Source of the DNA: Xestospongia muta
Lineage: Eukaryota > Porifera > Demospongiae > Haplosclerida > Petrosiidae
NCBI GenBank assembly: GCA_963693285.1
Contig: OY848919.1
Coordinates: 13,509,639 to 13,573,638, forward strand
DNA: 64,000 bases
Direction of reading: 5' to 3'
Shown here: positions 11,701 to 23,291 of the stretch, piece after piece
Layout of the letters: every line of letters starts with the position of its first letter
Numbering within the stretch: the stretch's first letter is position 1
Notes under the pieces: model-generated
The model's database searches: none
What the model was told of the DNA's origin: nothing
What the model saw: only the letters and a program-made list of their open reading frames with translations
Program-made: the position numbers and the translations under genes

Positions 11701-12658
11701 CATACTCTGATGGAATAGGAACAACAGGTGGAGGTTTTACAGGTGGACATGGAGGATTAGCAACAGTGGGTGTGGCCTGTAATAAAGTGATTGTATTAGT
11801 ACAAACTATTTCTATACTGACCTCAGACTGTGTTTTCTTATGTTGTGGAAATATTACTGCTGGCCAAATAGCACTACGAGTAGTTGTACTACGAGCAGCT
11901 CCTCCTCTAGAAGGAACAGAGGGATATTGACCACGGATACTGCTTGGTCCACTTTGAGGTTCTAGTTTTATTTTCTTCTCTTCTGTTGTTTCTTGGTCAT
12001 CATGAGGACTAAAAGCTCGTCTTAGTGGGCGGGGATTTCGTGGTGTATGCCTATCAACTCGATAATCAAACATTGCTGGTCGTCCAGTTGGGTAGCCTTC
12101 ATTTTCTACATAAACCAGTTATAAAAACATGTTATACAAGTTTAATGTACCTATTGTTGCTGTTGATTGTTCTAATGAATCATGTGTAAGATCCAGTTCT
12201 CCTGTGGTCTCATCATCACCTTCACTAGCATGTGTAGAACCTCCCCAAGTAGCAACTGTTGTGTTGACCATACCACTATATGAAATATAATAAAGTGGGT
12301 GTGGTTATGGGTGTGGCATTACCTTTCTTGATCTGAGCCACGACTTAATCTCTCTATATCCTAGAGGGATAATGATATTGTATATTACAAGAGATATATT
12401 CCATATTAACATGACAGGTTATTGTAATATAATCATGTTATTATTTACTTGTTGAAGTTGATGCAGCTGTGATGTTTTCTTCAACAAAGTATTATACAAT
12501 TCTTTTTGTCGCTGTAATTCAAGTTCTAGTTTAGCTTGAAGAACAGGTTCATCTTCAGTAGCTGAGGACTGTGGTGTATTAGTCTGAACAACTTCATGTG
12601 AAACCTCACTTGTTAACAACTAAAAATTTATATAATTGATCACATGACTATCACATGA

Positions 12659-12698
<40 letters not shown>

Positions 12699-15077
12699 CC
12701 TGTAAGTTTGCTAACATAGACTCAACTTGTTTGATTTCTTCTTTTTGAGCTCGTAAAACTTGAAGTTCTTTCTGTCGCTGATCAATGTTGCTTTCATATT
12801 CAGCTAGTAGAGCCAACATTCCTTCTTCAGTAGTAGCTTCTATTCACACACTATAATATACATCCTATCCTAACTCAACTAACCTGTTTCAGTATTTTGC
12901 TTGTCTGGTTTTACACCAAAGGACATCTTTGGTTTCACCATTTTAACAGGTACACTTGAGGCTTTAATCACATTAACTCCGCCCTCTTTATTATCATCAT
13001 CAATACTTAATTGAGGGGCACTCTGAGAAAGGGATGGATGTGGTCTAGTGTTGTCCTGGATACTGGCAATAATGTTTTGAAGGTCCTGTAGTTTCTGACG
13101 AGCATCTTCAATTTGTCTGCATCATTTGTCACATGGCAATCACATGATATCATGTGACTTACTTAACTTTACTTCGGAGCTCATTTAGTTCAGTTGTTTG
13201 CTCCTCAGATACTAGTTCCTCCTCCTTATTATTGGAAGTCACTTGTGATGGAACAACAGTGGGTGTGGTCAACGATTTATTAGGGGACACTAATTAAACA
13301 GTTTTAATATTGAGTTAATATTAGTTAATTACCTTTTATTGCTTGTACTTCTGAGAGCACTTGCTCAACTTGAGCTTTTTTATTTCTCATTTCTTGTAAT
13401 TGACTGAGGAGTTCTCTCTCATGTTCACTAATAGATTGTTGAGATGTATCAGGATATTGTATTGGCCCTACAGCATTGTCTAAATCTTCTCTCTTTAGTA
13501 GAGAAGTCATAATAATGTTAAGAGAGACAAAATTTACCTCCTTCTGAACAAGAGCTAAACGAACTTCAGCATCTTTTTTTAATGATAGGATATGAGCTTG
13601 TTTAGCTTGTAATGCTTCTAACTGTAACACATATACATTATACACATATACATATATACATATAGATATATACAGACAAACATAGATATACATATATAAA
13701 TAGATATACACACGCACACCCACACACATATATATACACATATACACATATATATACACATATACATACATATACACATATACACACATATATACACACA
13801 CACACACACATATATATACACATATACACATATATATACACATATACACATATATATACACATATACACATATATATACACATATACATACATATATACA
13901 AACATATACATGTACTGTGTGTACTTTACCTGTTTTTGCTGTTCTAGAAGCTTTTTTAATAGAGCATGTTGTTCTTGAAGAGCAAGTATTTCTCTTTCTT
14001 GTTCTTCTCTCTCAAATTCATCATCAGTTCCTTCTTCCTACATTGTATAATACAAGTGTTAAGAATATATTGCTATACTTTTTGTAGTTCAGCTCGTAAA
14101 CTTAAGCTCTCATTACCACCAGTTAATGAAGGGTCATCCTCGTCTTCATCTTCACTCTCTTCTTGATCACTTTCCAGACCTGTTTCCATTGTTACAACAG
14201 GATCGGTATCACTGGATGTATCTTCCTAAGGTGACTATCATGTGACAGTCACATGATTTATTTCGACATACCATAATCTTCAAGAGAACTTGTAAATAAC
14301 TCAATTCTTGTTGCTTTAATTGGTGAACTAATCCACCCACGCGTTCTAATTGCTCTTGAACATCAGCCTGCAATAATAAATTAATTAATTGATAATCATA
14401 AGGGATTACCTCATGAGATCTTTCTTGTAATTGCTCATATAATTGCTCAGCATCATCAATATATTGCTACAACAAGAATTATCATATACTAGTAAATGAT
14501 ACATGTACTTACCCGAACTGTATCAAGGCGGGACAATATGGCACTCACAGAAACCTACAATGTCATAATGATGTCATACAATGTTATTAATAACTTACAG
14601 AACTGTCTATTTCTTGTTCATTGTTTGAAGAAGGTGAGACCTTCTCTGTTGATTTTCGCCCACATAAAGATGGTGGTGCTGATAAAACTTCCCCAGCACT
14701 TAATGAGGGGTGTGGCTTAGCAGGTGGACAATGAGGTGTGGTCCAACTTAAGGTACGGGGCTAGAAAATACAATAAAACTAATATAACTAATTAATTAAA
14801 TATACCGGAGATGATTCAGAAAAGTCAATTTTTTGACATAAAGTGTCCATTTTGTCCCTCTCAGCAGGTGGAGTCATCTTTGATTGAGGATGTGTCCTTG
14901 AAACTGATGAAGATGTTCGCCTTTGTACTTCATCATCAGAATTAGCCTGTTAAAGAAGTATGTTTACATAATTTAACCATAGTAACATACTTTCTCATCT
15001 TGTTTAGGTAGTGATGTGTCAGTTCCGTTCTGTAAAGGTAGTATTGGTACTGGTGGACCAGACTGACTGGTTGCCAT
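8796..15077 (-). CDS. PCM1: PCM1-like pericentriolar material protein, many short exons
   Basis: PCM1 is a coiled-coil scaffold of centriolar satellites that helps deliver proteins to centrosomes and cilia. The start ATG is at 15077-15075, in an exon reading MATSQSGPPVPILP. A further untranslated exon ends near 15135. The translation is Gln/Glu/Leu-rich coiled coil. It includes the segment LEALQAKQAHILSL (exon near 13.6 kb), which matches the PCM1 motif of the form LRALQGRQAALLAL. Near 9.5-9.9 kb a conserved block reads GEDLLVDISEVLFNELA, close to the human PCM1 block ending in SEVLFNELA. Another reads LIPLLKDHLMEEC, again as in PCM1. Exons are small and introns are 40-100 bp, two of them swollen by microsatellites. 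The C-terminal exon is tentative: reading through to a stop at 8796 gives about 20 extra residues, but a splice donor just before it would move the end. Confidence 0.85.
12660..12695. repeat. (TA)n microsatellite in a PCM1 intron
   Basis: An uninterrupted run of alternating T and A inside an intron of the PCM1-like gene. Confidence 0.95.
13624..13916. repeat. TACACATATA-type microsatellite in a PCM1 intron
   Basis: About 290 bp of tacacatatacacatatata-type simple repeat, bounded by exon sequence on both sides. It gives long Met/Tyr/Ile/Cys/Val open frames on the minus strand that are artefacts of the repeat and should not be called genes. Confidence 0.95.
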
Positions 15078-15258
15078 AACTACCAGGACTAAAATTGTAG
15101 TCATAATAATATGATGAAGAAAGTAATAGTTACCTTTAAATGATAACTCCTTAACTGGTAATTGTGGTAAATAACCTTTCTTCTTCCACCTCTAATACTC
15201 GTGCTACTACTAAAGGGGTGCAGCTGCTTGTCTATCTCCCGCCAGTACCACGCCTGAG

Positions 15259-15268
15259 GTCACGTGAC
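15259..15268. promoter_or_regulatory. palindromic E-box in a divergent promoter
   Basis: The 10-base perfect palindrome GTCACGTGAC lies between the untranslated first exon of the PCM1-like gene (minus) and that of the Roco gene (plus). It is flanked by CACGCC and GGGCGTG GC-box-like motifs. It equals the consensus bound by MiT/TFE and USF-type bHLH-zip factors (the CLEAR element in vertebrates). Function is inferred from the motif and position only. Confidence 0.5.
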
Positions 15269-15480
15269 AAAACGGGCGTGTCCAACATATGAATTTTAAG
15301 GAGCCCCTCCTCCTAATATCTGCATTAGCAGCAGTCAAGCCTTTCTTCGATGATCTACAACAGGTAAATTCATTGTTTTAATTGGTAATAACAGATGATA
15401 TTAGTTATAATACTCTATTAAATTACTCATAAGAATATAAAATAGTCTAGATTAACTTCCTCTATTGTTTAACACAGTAT

Positions 15481-15561
15481 AAAGATATCTTGTTATTAGT
15501 AATGGTCAAAGATATCTTGTTATTAGTAATGGTCAAAGATATCTTGTTATTAGTAATGGTC
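15481..15561. repeat. 27-bp perfect tandem repeat, three units
   Basis: Three identical units beginning aaagatatcttgttattagt, in the first intron (5' untranslated part) of the Roco gene. Confidence 0.95.
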
Positions 15562-15843
15562 TGTACTTATCTTATAATATGATCTCAATTTATAAAATTC
15601 AAGTCCAATAATTATTTAGTCTTTGTTGAAAGGAAATATTGTTTGTTGACATGTGATATGAACAATCTATACTGAGTAGTTTAAACAATGTAGAAAATGA
15701 ACAGTGTTGTTAGCATTAGTCACATGATCTATAAATAACTTTTTTAAATGTCTTATAACAAATGTTATTTTTAACTAAAACAGGAAGTAGTGGTTTTTAC
15801 AACTACTACATTGTTGACATAATACATCTCACATGATTTGATA

Positions 15844-18800
15844 ATGGCTAAGAGAGCTACCACGTTAACAAGAGCTCCTATTTCAAGATCAGCTAAGAAA
15901 ATTCATCCCTCCATTTCAAGACCTGCATCAGAGCTCCACAAGTACACGATAAATTAATATGATAATGTCATTATTACATCACTAGATTATGCCGCAGTGG
16001 AGATGTAGGTTTAGTTCAAAGTTACCTTCATGATACTGTATTGACAGCATCTGTTAATCAGGTACAATCTTAACAATGTAATTAAGAATTGATTAATAGG
16101 GATTTGTTCTTATTATTAGCCTGTTGGAGTATATGGGTGTGCTCCATTACATGAAGCTGCAATGGCTGGACACAGTGACATCATTTACTTGTTACATAGA
16201 GAATTGGAAGAACTTGATGCCAATGTTCGCACTGAAGAAGGCCCTGCATCAACTCCTCTTCATTTAGCAGCTGGAAGAGGACATGCTCAATGTGTTATTG
16301 CCTTAATAGAATGTGGTGCTATATTAAATGCTGTGGATCGTTGTTGGAGAAGACCATTAGATGTTGCTATTGAACATCGTCATTTTCATGTAGTACATGT
16401 AATTAACATGTATGGTACGTCACTGTTGTTTGTATTTGTTAGTCGTAAATTTATTACATTAGTAGTGAATTTTGTAATAACTAAACATATTTTGTTATTC
16501 TTTATTTACACAGAACTTATGAAAGCTGCTGAAGCAGAGAATTTATCTCTTTTAGAAGAGGTTTGTTATCATAACTTATAACTTATTTTGATGTTTCTTT
16601 TATAGTACCTTCAAAATGTCAGTACAAATCAGCAGTTACCTCAGAATTTAGACGACTGGCATCAGAAGATGCTCAATGCTGCATTACTAACAGCTACTAA
16701 AACTGGTTGTCGTAAGGTAGTATCACTCTTAGTAAAATATGGAGCTAATAACCATGAAGAGTGCATTGCTGCTACTTTGCAAAGCAACCACATTTCAGCT
16801 TTTCTTTATCTGTGTAAGGCCATTGTCAATGAAGATGTGGAAGCCATTGACATCTTGTTAGCTCGTAACGATGAAAGTGTTGAAGAGTTACCACGATATC
16901 AAGACCTTATGGTTTATCGCTTAATTCTAGCTCCACTCTTACAAAATGGTAAGGTCAATTTGGTAGTGCCTATCCAAGTTGCACTATCTGCTGGTAAGCT
17001 GAGTGTAGCTGGTCAAATTGTACAGCATTCTTCTCATCATCCTAGCACTGGTTTTATTGATTGGCATGACTTAGAATTAAATCACATCGAACCTTCATGG
17101 CTTCAAATATCAGGTATCAATGGGCTAACATACCTTGGATTGTCGTCTAATAAATTAAGAGCCCTACCAGATCAAATTGCTCGTTTTAATAATCTTCAAA
17201 AGCTTCAGATTCATCATAATCGTTTAACTTATCTTCCTGGAGAAATACTTCAAATGCCTCGTATCAAGCACATTGATGCATCATTTAACAATATTGCAAC
17301 ATTACCTGAAGTTTTAGTCCACCCTGTTACTCAGACTTTAGAAAGTTTCAATCTCTCTAACAATAAATTGATGAATTTGCCTCAATATTTGGAGAATACA
17401 AGCATTAAATCATTTGATATTAGCTCAAATCGATTCCACAAAGTCCCAGAATGTATTTTTAATATGAGACGACTCCACACATTAAACCTCAGTCATAACA
17501 TTGGTATTGAAGTTATGCCTTATGAAATTGGTTTCCTTAGAAATCTTATGCTGTTGGGAGTAGATGGCTTACCTTATATTAAGAACCTTCCAAGTAAAGA
17601 GAAAATGCCACCACTTGAATTTTTACATTCTCGTGCTCGGGCCATACAAACGATTACGCATTATGATGTTGCTGTAGTTGGCAGTAATGAAAAGTACAAT
17701 GCTTGCCTGGAAACGATATATTCATCTATTTTAGAGCAATCAAAGAGACGTCATTTTTCGTGTCTTAAATTCTGTAACACAGAACAATTTCTTCACTTTC
17801 AACGTTTTTTTGCTTTGTCCTGTACAGTCTATGTTGTTGTATGGGATTGTCAAAACAGACAACCAGTTGATGATTTACTTCACCATGTTCTTCATTTATT
17901 GTTATATGCTCCTCAGTCACCTATCATTATTGCTGCTTGCTGGATAGCTGCTATTACTCCTATTCTTGAAGACTGGGTAGAGGGGGAAATAGAAAAGTCA
18001 CTGTGGAGCGAGTTTCGTGATCGTATTACATTTATTACGTTGACTTTGGATCAAGCTGCACTCGTAAATCGTTTTAATACTTTATTTTATCTCAATGATA
18101 TCATTGACAACAAAGGAAAGAGCCGTCAAACAAAGATTCTTGTACCAAACAGCTATTTTGTGTTGACTGATTTAATAAATCATGAAGCAAAAACACTTAA
18201 AGATGATGGCAAGCCTCCTTTCATCAGCGAATGGGATATGTGGGAGCTGATTCGTTCAAGCACACATCATGATTTTGCAGGATACAAGGAGTTGTCGTTA
18301 GCCATCTCCTTCTTAACATCAGTGGGGTCATTGTTAGTTTTGCCTAGCAATCAAAGTAATCAGTCCACTCATTACGTTTTGAATCGTCAATGGTTCATAG
18401 ATGCTGTATCTGGGTTGTTAAATCGTCATCAAAATCTGAGTGATCCCAGTGGTCTATATCTTACTCTCTATCTCTGTGATCTACTTAGTTGTCCTACATT
18501 ACAAGCACCACTTCCCTATGCTCTCTGTCATTTTGCTAGTCAAATGGGGCTGGCTATTGCTGTCACTAGTCAACAAGTTCTCATACCAATCATGTTACCC
18601 TCACATAATACTGCTAGTATTTCCGACTTCTCATCACAATATGAGATAAGACGTGTCTACACATTTTCTTGCACTCCAGTTGCCTTTTGGGGTCGTTTGA
18701 TTGCTCATCTTCTTATTAATATGAAACATTTACTCGCTAACACATCAGTAGACAGCGCTGGAGAACTAGTGGATGGTTTTCGGATACTAGCAAAGACTTT

Positions 18801-21800
18801 ACCTGAAGACCAAGGTAATTGGCATTATTGGAAGGAGGGCATGATTGTGTGGATTGGAGGCTCGACATTAGTATATTCAGTGCAGGCTATACTACCCATT
18901 AACCAACCTACATATCGTGAAGGATTAGAGGTATGTGTAGCAAACACTGAGATTGGTGTTCGAGCGATGAACATAATTTCTGCTACAGTTAATACTCTTT
19001 TGCAAAATTGGTACCCTGAGTTGTGGGAAAATGTCGAAGTTAGCGTACCTTGTCCCCATTGTTATCAAAGAACATCTTATCCAACACTCTTTTCATTTGA
19101 GAAATGCTGTTGTATATTAGCCAAAAACTCAAGTGTCACGTGTTCATCAGATGGCAATGTGTTGGTTGCTAATGATATTATACCAGATCTTGCACGACCT
19201 GCTGGTATAGACGAAATAAACTTTGTCTCAATTGACAAATTAAGTGTAAATGTTGATGAGAAATCCTCTTGTCTAAGTCCACCACCTTTAGAGACTGTAT
19301 TTCGTGGAGAATTTGGCACGACAGTCATTGCTCTGAAACCTTTCCCACCTCCTACAAAGTCTCAGTCATTCTTGAGATTTTGGCATGAGTTTACAATCTT
19401 ACGTCACATAAGTCATGGAGAGCGCTCTCCTTATCTAATTGAATTACTCATGGTCACCGTTGATCCTTTAGCATTAGTATTCCCTTGTGCACTCTTTTGC
19501 TCAATGGAAGAGGTTGTTTTAGAACGAGATATAACCTTGTTGCCTTTGCTACGTGTGCGAATTGTGTTTCAACTGGCTTCAGCATTAAATGCATTGCATA
19601 ATATGAAAGTTATTCACAGAAACATCTGTCTAGCTAATATTTTGGTTTACTCATTGTCACTTGATGATCAAATCAACATCAAAGTTGGTGGTTTTTCCAA
19701 GTCTTGTTTACTTCTAAATCAAGGACTAGCTGTTGGTGAGTATGGCACATTCCCTGCTCCAGAAATGGGCAAATATTGCTGCTATGAATATGACGAAAGA
19801 GTCGATGTGTTTGCTTTTGCATTTACAGCCTATGAGATTTTGTCAAGAAAGAAACTTCATTTTCGTCGTGGTGTTCGGTTCCAAACAGCCTCTGGTCATT
19901 CTGATCGTCCACCCCTAAATCCATTAGGTGAGCTATCACCTTATTTTGGACCACTTTTGGAGCAATGTTGGGATAACAACACAAACAAGCGACCATTTTT
20001 TGGAGAAATAGTGCGTTCTTTTCAAAGTCCTCTTCGTGTTTTAACAAGAGAAGGACAATGCATTAACGAAGCTCATGAATTTAATGCATCAGCTGTTAGA
20101 TTTACACGTCAACCTAATGGATTGTTTGCTGCTGACCTCTATATTTGCAGTAGTATTCTCAGCACTAAAGACAGCACTGTTCTTTCTCACATTTCAGTAC
20201 CTGGCCTCACCTTAAAAGAGAGCACAGCCTTACCTAGTCAGTATATTATTTGTATGTGTTGTAGTACTGACTATCTTTGGGTCAGTCTCCAGCACAAGTT
20301 TGTGCGTGTATATTCAACAACCACATTAGAATTCATTAAAGAAATTCGTTTTGATAGTCATGTCATGTCAATGGCAGTTAGCCCAGATTCTGTTTATCTG
20401 GGTAAAGAAGATGGAGAAATTCACAGATACAATTTATCGCAGCCCTCTCCTCTCCATAGTCCATGTAAGACTCGTGTTATTGCATACCAACAATCGATTA
20501 AAGTGTTACAGGTTCTTGATGATTGTGTTATTTGTTGTACAAAGAGGTCATGTATACGAATACATCCGAACACACTTTTACCAGAACAAGAATTCCCAAC
20601 TGTCTCTGAAACTGAAATCAAATGTGCTGCAGTAGCTATTAAATGTGATACTGATGAGGAGTACTTGTGGGTTGGGTTTCGTAGAATGCAACAAATAGTA
20701 GTTTTTAATGCAGTATCTGGTAAAGCTATATATGGTATTAATTGTTGTGAAGTATTGCGTTTAGTAAGATCACAAGTTTGGGTGACTTGTCTTCTTGTTG
20801 TATTGGATACTGTATGGGTAGGCCTAAATACAGGCCATATTCTTTCATTTAGTGCGTTTGCTGATCATCCTCACTTGTTGACATATTTTAAAGTCCACAC
20901 AGACAATGTTCGTTGTTTAATGCTTCTTCAGCCATCATATTGGGGTCCGTCGTCTGTCTATCAGTTTAGGGACAGTCACATTAGTAGCAGCAGCAGTGAT
21001 GAAGAAAATAGTTCATCATATTCTCTGCCAAGTAACTCTATTCCATTACCTCGTGTTGTGTCAGTTCTTAGTTGTGGTCAGGGCATTGATAAAACAATTC
21101 CAAAGATTGGTTCCGACGGTGCTGTTTTGAGGACTCAAACAGATGATGTGACAGGTTTACATGTTGTCCGTCTGGATGGACCTGATTCATCTGGAAGTAG
21201 AAAACTGGAATGCCAAGCTCGTCGTCATTTTACGATGTATATGGATGGACATAGTTCTGAATTTGAAGGGAGTTCAGTCTCTCAAGAATGTATTTATGCA
21301 AATACACATAATGAGAGTTTTTCTTCTTCGCCTGAGTCTCATCGCACTCTACCTGAGATTCCCTTAGTGCCTAGCCTTCCACGTGATCTCCAGAAGCTAT
21401 CTGGAGAATATAATTCTATAAAGAGCACTCCTGGTGATGATCCAGAACTAGCAGATTGGCTCTGTGTATCATTAACTGATATACCACCACCTTTACCTCC
21501 ACGAGGACAGACGATTACTACAATTGAAAAAAGTTCTGTATCTGAGTCCAGTTTTACACCAAATACCCACACAAAAGAAAGAACACCTCCAGTTAAAGCA
21601 AAACATCATCATAATAAGCAATCATCTCCTAATAACTTAGACAATGGTGAAAAAAGCCCCACACTCCCAGTTACCAGAGATGATGACAACATATCCAGTC
21701 CTATAATTAATGATTCTGATTCTGATGATGAGCCATATATTCAAATGAAACCAAGTCGTAGATCTACATTCAGTGTTGGACCTCCTTCATCAGCTGCAGC

Positions 21801-22270
21801 TGCTCCAATCAAACGCCATTCACAACAGCTCCTTCCTGCAATGGTTTGCCCAGCTGTATGTGAGCACATACCAGTATGCCATTGTCCCTTCAAGTAAGTG
21901 TTTTAAGTAGTTTGTTTGTTACACTTATAATTATATATTTATCTTTAGACCAACAGTACCACATAATGATACTGATTCAGACAACTCTCTTCCTTCTAAC
22001 TCACCAATACCTGCAAGTATTATTGGTCCAGCAAAACAAACTAATGTATCATCTGAATTCTCTGCTAACTATACTGACTCTTCTTCAATGAATAGACATG
22101 ATGACATATGTCCAAGAGCAGACAAAGTTCCTCCAAAGAGAAATCCAAATGATGAATCTAAAACTACTGAACTGGACTTATCAGACTCTAAAGATGAGAC
22201 TACTATACATGAACAACCTATTGATGTGAATAATGCACAGACTGGTCACTCCAAATTGAATTGTTCATAA
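15844..22270 (+). CDS. LRRK-type Roco protein (ANK-LRR-Roc/COR-kinase-WD40), probable pseudo-GTPase and pseudokinase
   Basis: Seven coding exons (15844-15941, 15986-16061, 16120-16414, 16514-16560, 16606-21893, 21949-22270, joined in frame) give about 2041 residues. An untranslated exon ends near 15363. Order: ankyrin repeats (about 30-260, including TPLHLAAGRGHAQCVIALIE), leucine-rich repeats (about 320-505), a Roc-like domain (about 527-700), a COR-like region, a kinase-like domain (about 1075-1318), a WD40-like propeller (about 1350-1640) and a Ser/Pro-rich tail. This is the LRRK1/LRRK architecture. The Roc P-loop position reads GSNEKYNA, lacking the GK[S/T]. In the kinase domain the ATP lysine is kept (Lys1083), but the HRD Asp is Asn1178 (HRN) and the DFG/DYG motif is Gly-Phe-Ser (Asp to Gly1201). 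The APE motif remains. I infer a scaffold role; catalysis is unlikely. Confidence 0.88.
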
Positions 22271-22332
22271 TTATGATGTTTGTACATTTTTAATTACATA
22301 ATAATGTTTCATTTTTAAAGATATTTTTAATA

Positions 22333-23216
22333 TTATTTTTTTTGTCCCATATGAAGACCAAGAGCAAATGCATATACTTTACTCTCCACTACTACATCTA
22401 ACGTTGTCTGTAGATATTGAAGACTTTCCCACAAATTAGCCAAAGGTAATTGAAATGGCTACAAATTATATTTATGTGAAATAGTAGTTGCTATAATAGT
22501 GACTTACTTCAATGTACTCATCTTCATCAAGACACAATTGATTATCAGAAGACATTGTATCTTTAATTGTCACTAAAGAAACAACATTTTATAGTCTTTG
22601 TTATTATAGTGGATCCTACTTTGACAAAGATACGCATTCTCATTACTCTTCCATGGATCATTATACAGTACTGGTCCTAGATTCTAATACAAATGAGTGA
22701 CATCAAGTATAGGAAGTGGAACATTACCTCCAACTCGCCTTCTTGTCCTGTTTCTTCTTTCATTTCTCGTACTGCAGCTAATTGAGGGTCTTCCCCTTTG
22801 TTAATTAGACCTGCTGGAAACTCTATACTTACTCTGTAGCCAAATAAACATACTATAATAAAACATTTATTTCTTACTTATTAACTGGAGCTCTGTAGAT
22901 AGCTATTAATGAAATCTTATCTTGTAAGTTTTTATCATCTACAGTTGTAGCTTTTAAAGGAGATAATAATAAATGTACTATGTTCAAGTAACCAACCAAT
23001 TATATCTACTCCATCTACTTCAGCTGTTCTTGTTGTACGTTCAGTTGTTTCCCATACTCTTTTAACACCATCAGGAGCAATATAATGGATACGACCAGCT
23101 CTAAGCCATTTTCCTTGAAACAACCAGTCAGTGTCTAGTTGCTTTACAAGATCAGCTTTGCTACGAACTTTTGTAATTTGCTGTATAACACTATCTGCTA
23201 TCCCTTTGACTGCCAT
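22333..23216 (-). CDS. NUDT5: ADP-sugar pyrophosphatase, NUDT5-like Nudix hydrolase
   Basis: Six short exons. Exon 1 (from ATG at 23216) reads [20 protein letters not shown] and continues [10 protein letters not shown], as in NUDT5. Later exons give [12 protein letters not shown] followed by a complete Nudix box (GX5EX7REXXEEXG, at about 22743-22811) that binds the catalytic metal. The last exon ends [13 protein letters not shown], matching the NUDT5 C-terminal helix. The stop is at 22335-22333. NUDT5 cleaves ADP-ribose and related ADP-sugars in the cytosol and nucleus. The stop codon is 62 bp from that of the convergent Roco gene. The start is only 75 bp from the divergent TMTC start, so they share a promoter interval. 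Confidence 0.88.
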
Positions 23217-23291
23217 TGTTATTTTAGTTCATGGGATAGCCCCTTTAATTTATAAGGATAGTTATTGCAGGACTATATAACTGGTACAATA

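Noticed and set aside
13325..13911. Long Met/Tyr/Ile/Cys/Val-rich minus-strand frames
   Set aside because: They are translations of the tacacatatata microsatellite running into a real PCM1 exon, so not separate genes.
16162..16581. Separate small ankyrin protein upstream of the large Roco frame
   Set aside because: Exon joins at 16414/16514 and 16560/16606 are in frame and link it to the large protein. The apparent 3' end is intron read-through.
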